Assembly: GCA_937928585.1 (NCBI GenBank)
Contig: CALEZK010000359.1
Span: 1-8,648, forward strand
Direction: 5' to 3'
Length of the DNA stretch: 8,648 nucleotides
From: an uncultured bacterium
GTDB lineage: Bacteria; Hydrogenedentota; Hydrogenedentia; Hydrogenedentales; SLHB01
This document shows, one piece after another, positions 7,166 to 8,648 of this stretch. Below the pieces are notes generated by a model. That model saw only the letters and a program-made list of their open reading frames with translations, was not told where the DNA came from and did no database searches. The stretch's first letter is position 1, and each line of letters begins with the position of its first letter. Made by a program: the position numbers and the translations under genes.

Positions 7166-7484
7166 GTCATTTCCATTATTCGTTTGGTTAGTAGCCCGGT
7201 TACCAACTGTCACATGGCCATGCCTTATCGGCACCTGACTTCACGCCACCATCGGCTACGCTACTAAGATTTCTGTCACCCATCGCAGAAGGCAGACCTG
7301 CCAACCGCGCACAACTCAAAACCGACGTTTACGTAACATCCCTCCTCTCTCGCTACACATACGAATGCTTGCCTTTGACCCTTTCGTAACGTGGCCGCAC
7401 GCCGAACGCCGGCGTTCGCCTGCCGATCTGCAATCCCCCCTTACCGGGGATGAATGCCATAACCGGCCATATTTCAATGAATTA
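7166..7484. other. glnN upstream region with palindromes
   Basis: No gene is supported here. Features include a perfect 16-base palindrome, CGAACGCCGGCG-TTCG (7403-7418), a GTTTACGTAAC site with a TTACGTAA core near 7327-7337, a CGTAAC repeat near 7385-7390, a GGCAG-ac-CTGCC inverted repeat (7291-7302) and a small CCCC/GGGG hairpin (7437-7449). On the minus strand AGGAGGG is followed directly by an ATG of a seven-codon frame, which is too close to be a good start. No clear sigma70 promoter for glnN was found, so regulation of this nitrogen gene by an activator is possible but not shown. Confidence 0.4.
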
Positions 7485-7723
7485 CGTTGAACACCGCAGC
7501 GGGGATTTGCCACACACCCGCACCATACTAATCGTTCGGGCAAACCTCAGGCAATGCTCTTAAACCGGAGGTGTTCAACGCTGGGATAAGAGATGCAAAT
7601 AGTGTGCCCATGGCCGCCAGGATCCCCGAGCCGACGTACTCCGGAGACGTGCAGACTCCTACACGGCGATCGGGCGTCCTCCTATTACGGACCGGATGAA
7701 GGCGCGATACGATCAGGGTATCG
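7485..7723 (+). other. structured stretch upstream of the DUF1328 gene (possible leader or RNA)
   Basis: Several stem-forming inverted repeats follow one another. CGTTGAACACC (7485-7495) pairs perfectly with GGTGTTCAACG (7570-7580). Nested within it, GGGGATTTGCC (7501-7511) pairs with GGGCAAACCTC (7538-7548) with one A-A mismatch and one G-U pair, and that wobble would be A-C on the minus strand, which favours a plus-strand RNA. A second element (7619-7680) stacks AGGA/TCCT, CCCGA/TCGGG and CCG/CGG around an ACGT...ACGT apex. A third is CGATAC/GTATCG (7705-7723). No coding frame, promoter or U tract was found, so whether this is a leader, a separate RNA or DNA-level structure is open. Confidence 0.4.
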
Positions 7724-7802
7724 AACCCACTCGGCCAAAATTGGTCCCGCAGCGAGCAATTGACCTCAAAACTGGCTGGGCGTCGAAAAAAGGAGCTGGA
7801 TT

Positions 7803-7973
7803 ATGCTGTATTGGGCACTGGTCTTTTTCATCGTCGCGATCATCGCCGCGTTTCTGGGTTTTGGCGGAATCGCGACTGCCGCAACCGGCATTGCAAAGAT
7901 TCTCTTTGTCATTTTTCTTGTCTTTTTCCTGGTTTCACTGGTCTTGGGAATGGGACGTCGTAGTCCAGTCTGA
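7803..7973 (+). CDS. ytjA: DUF1328 family small membrane protein (YtjA-like)
   Basis: This 56-residue protein begins MLYWALVFFIVAIIAAFLGF and ends GMGRRSPV. It has two hydrophobic segments (about 4-20 and 32-50) separated by a short Gly/Ala/Thr-rich turn (GGIATAATGIAK, 21-32), which is the hallmark of DUF1328/YtjA proteins in both length and sequence. It should span the inner membrane twice. The molecular function of the family is not known to me; members are often found near envelope or stress genes. The start is strong: AGGAG at 7791-7795 lies seven bases before the ATG. It is preceded by a long structured non-coding stretch and followed 164 bases later by the DUF6807 gene on the same strand. 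Confidence 0.9.
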   Translation: MLYWALVFFIVAIIAAFLGFGGIATAATGIAKILFVIFLVFFLVSLVLGMGRRSPV

Positions 7974-8011
7974 CGACGCACTTTTGCGTTGTCCACGACC
8001 CCGCACGGGCG

Positions 8012-8057
8012 AAGTGCGCCAAAACGATTGCGGCGCACTTTGCCCTCCCCTTTTTCC
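8012..8057 (+). terminator. possible terminator after the DUF1328 gene
   Basis: AAGTGCGCC (8012-8020) pairs perfectly with GGCGCACTT (8032-8040) over nine bases with an 11-base loop. The following sequence is pyrimidine-rich (TGCCCTCCCC, then five T residues at 8051-8055), but the T run is displaced from the stem, so termination may be partial. A smaller hairpin, ACGCA/TGCGT, sits just upstream near 7976-7989. Confidence 0.45.
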
Positions 8058-8137
8058 TTCGATGACATTTGGCTTGCGCTCGTCGTCGACTTCGTGAAAG
8101 AGTGAAGAACCGGATGAAGCCAAGGAGACTTTGGACG

Positions 8138-8648
8138 ATGACAAGCAAGCTTGCCGGATTCGCACTTTCGCGGGTCGTGGTTCTCACTCTTCTGTTCGCT
8201 ACGCTTCACGCGACAGGAGAGGTTGCATTTGAAAAGACTTCAAAAGACATGAAAATACGGATCGATGGCAAACCAATGGCGACCTATGTTTGGTCGGACG
8301 AGAAAACGCTGCGCCCCTATTTTGCCAATGTGTTTGCGCCCAATGGAATGCAAGTGACGCGCATTCATCCTCCCGATCCGGTCGTCAATCGCGACAATTC
8401 AGACCATGAAACGATGCATCCGGGTATTTGGTTGGCGTTCGGTGAAATCAATGGAATGGACACCTGGCGAAACAAGGCTCGAGTGCGGCACATTCGATTT
8501 GTGGCTGAGCCAAGTTTCGACGGCGAGCAAGGTACATACACTGTCTTAAACGCATACGAACCGCTGGACGGTAGTAAATCGAACGCAATCTTGGAAACCT
8601 GCCGCTACGACATATTTGCGCTCGATATGGGTTGGTTTTTGTTATCTC
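8138..8648 (+). CDS. secreted DUF6807 (PmoA-like) protein, 3' end outside the window
   Basis: An open frame of 170 codons runs off the right edge. The first ~27 residues form a signal peptide: Lys4 and Arg12, then a hydrophobic core VVVLTLLFATLHA, so export is likely. The mature part matches the DUF6807 (PmoA-like) pattern: an opening strand IRIDGKPMATYVW, then RPYFANVFAPNGMQVTR (59-75), HPPDPV (77-82), and the histidine-rich segment SDHETMHPGIWLAFGEINGM (88-107), then DTWRN (108-112). In my recollection such proteins are common in Planctomycetota-like bacteria beside sugar and glycan catabolism genes. Despite the PmoA label, they are not the membrane methane monooxygenase subunit. AAGGAG at 8122-8127 lies ten bases before the ATG. 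The exact reaction is unknown. The fit to a carbohydrate theme shared with the isomerase-like and glycosidase-like genes is an inference. Confidence 0.88.
   Translation, partial: MTSKLAGFALSRVVVLTLLFATLHATGEVAFEKTSKDMKIRIDGKPMATYVWSDEKTLRPYFANVFAPNGMQVTRIHPPDPVVNRDNSDHETMHPGIWLAFGEINGMDTWRNKARVRHIRFVAEPSFDGEQGTYTVLNAYEPLDGSKSNAILETCRYDIFALDMGWFLLS

Noticed and set aside
7285..7299. Sigma54-like GG-N10-GC spacing on the minus strand upstream of glnN
   Set aside because: Only the GG and GC cores and a few other bases match. The rest of the TGGCAC/TTGCA consensus is poor, so it is not called as a promoter.
7316..7543. Open frame of 75 codons on the minus strand upstream of glnN
   Set aside because: The product is rich in Arg, Cys and Ser with no domain character, and the region is full of inverted repeats that suggest non-coding DNA.
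7705..7745. tRNA-like pieces on the minus strand (GGTTCGATACC and GGCCGAGTGG)
   Set aside because: The T-arm stem has only three pairs, and no acceptor stem or anticodon arm in the right order could be found.
7696..8209. Larger open frames on both strands overlapping the DUF1328 gene
   Set aside because: They are shadows. The 56-residue DUF1328 frame has the strong ribosome binding site and a clear family match.
1..8648. CRISPR arrays, insertion sequences or phage genes
   Set aside because: No regular direct repeats with spacers, transposase motifs or terminal inverted repeats with target duplications were seen.

Overview
The window holds six protein genes and at least one probable small RNA gene. 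The taxon cannot be fixed from one window. A type III glutamine synthetase, a secreted DUF6807 (PmoA-like) protein, a xylose-isomerase-like sugar isomerase, a secreted HEAT-repeat protein and a cryptic secreted glycosidase-like protein, in moderately GC-rich DNA, fit an environmental heterotroph of a Hydrogenedentota, Planctomycetota or Lentisphaerota type. That placement is inferred from gene content only.

Layout. Positions 33-1013 (minus) encode a sugar phosphate isomerase/epimerase-like TIM barrel with its own sigma70-type promoter (1189-1217). Just upstream, on the same strand, lies an independent ~119-nt RNA gene (about 1400 to 1282). It has a promoter, three stem-loops and an intrinsic terminator, and two of its stem-loops end in identical UCCCCC loops. 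Its promoter is nearly back to back with that of a divergent secreted HEAT-repeat gene (1501-2745, plus). That gene converges on a secreted glycoside-hydrolase-like gene (2805-4565, minus). A 425-base gap follows, containing the long hairpin terminator (4852-4944) of glnN, the type III glutamine synthetase gene (4991-7165, minus). The 637-base gap upstream of glnN is rich in palindromes and nested stems. It leads into two plus-strand genes: a 56-residue DUF1328 membrane protein (7803-7973) and the start of a secreted DUF6807 gene (8138 to the window edge).

Function. Except for the two rightmost genes, the genes appear to be separate transcription units. The shared theme is carbohydrate handling (isomerase-like protein, secreted glycosidase-like protein, DUF6807 protein) beside ammonium assimilation. 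The most unusual item is the C-loop small RNA, whose architecture recalls the actinobacterial 6C RNA. Second is the isomerase, in which two expected metal-ligand carboxylates appear to be replaced by Ala and Asn.
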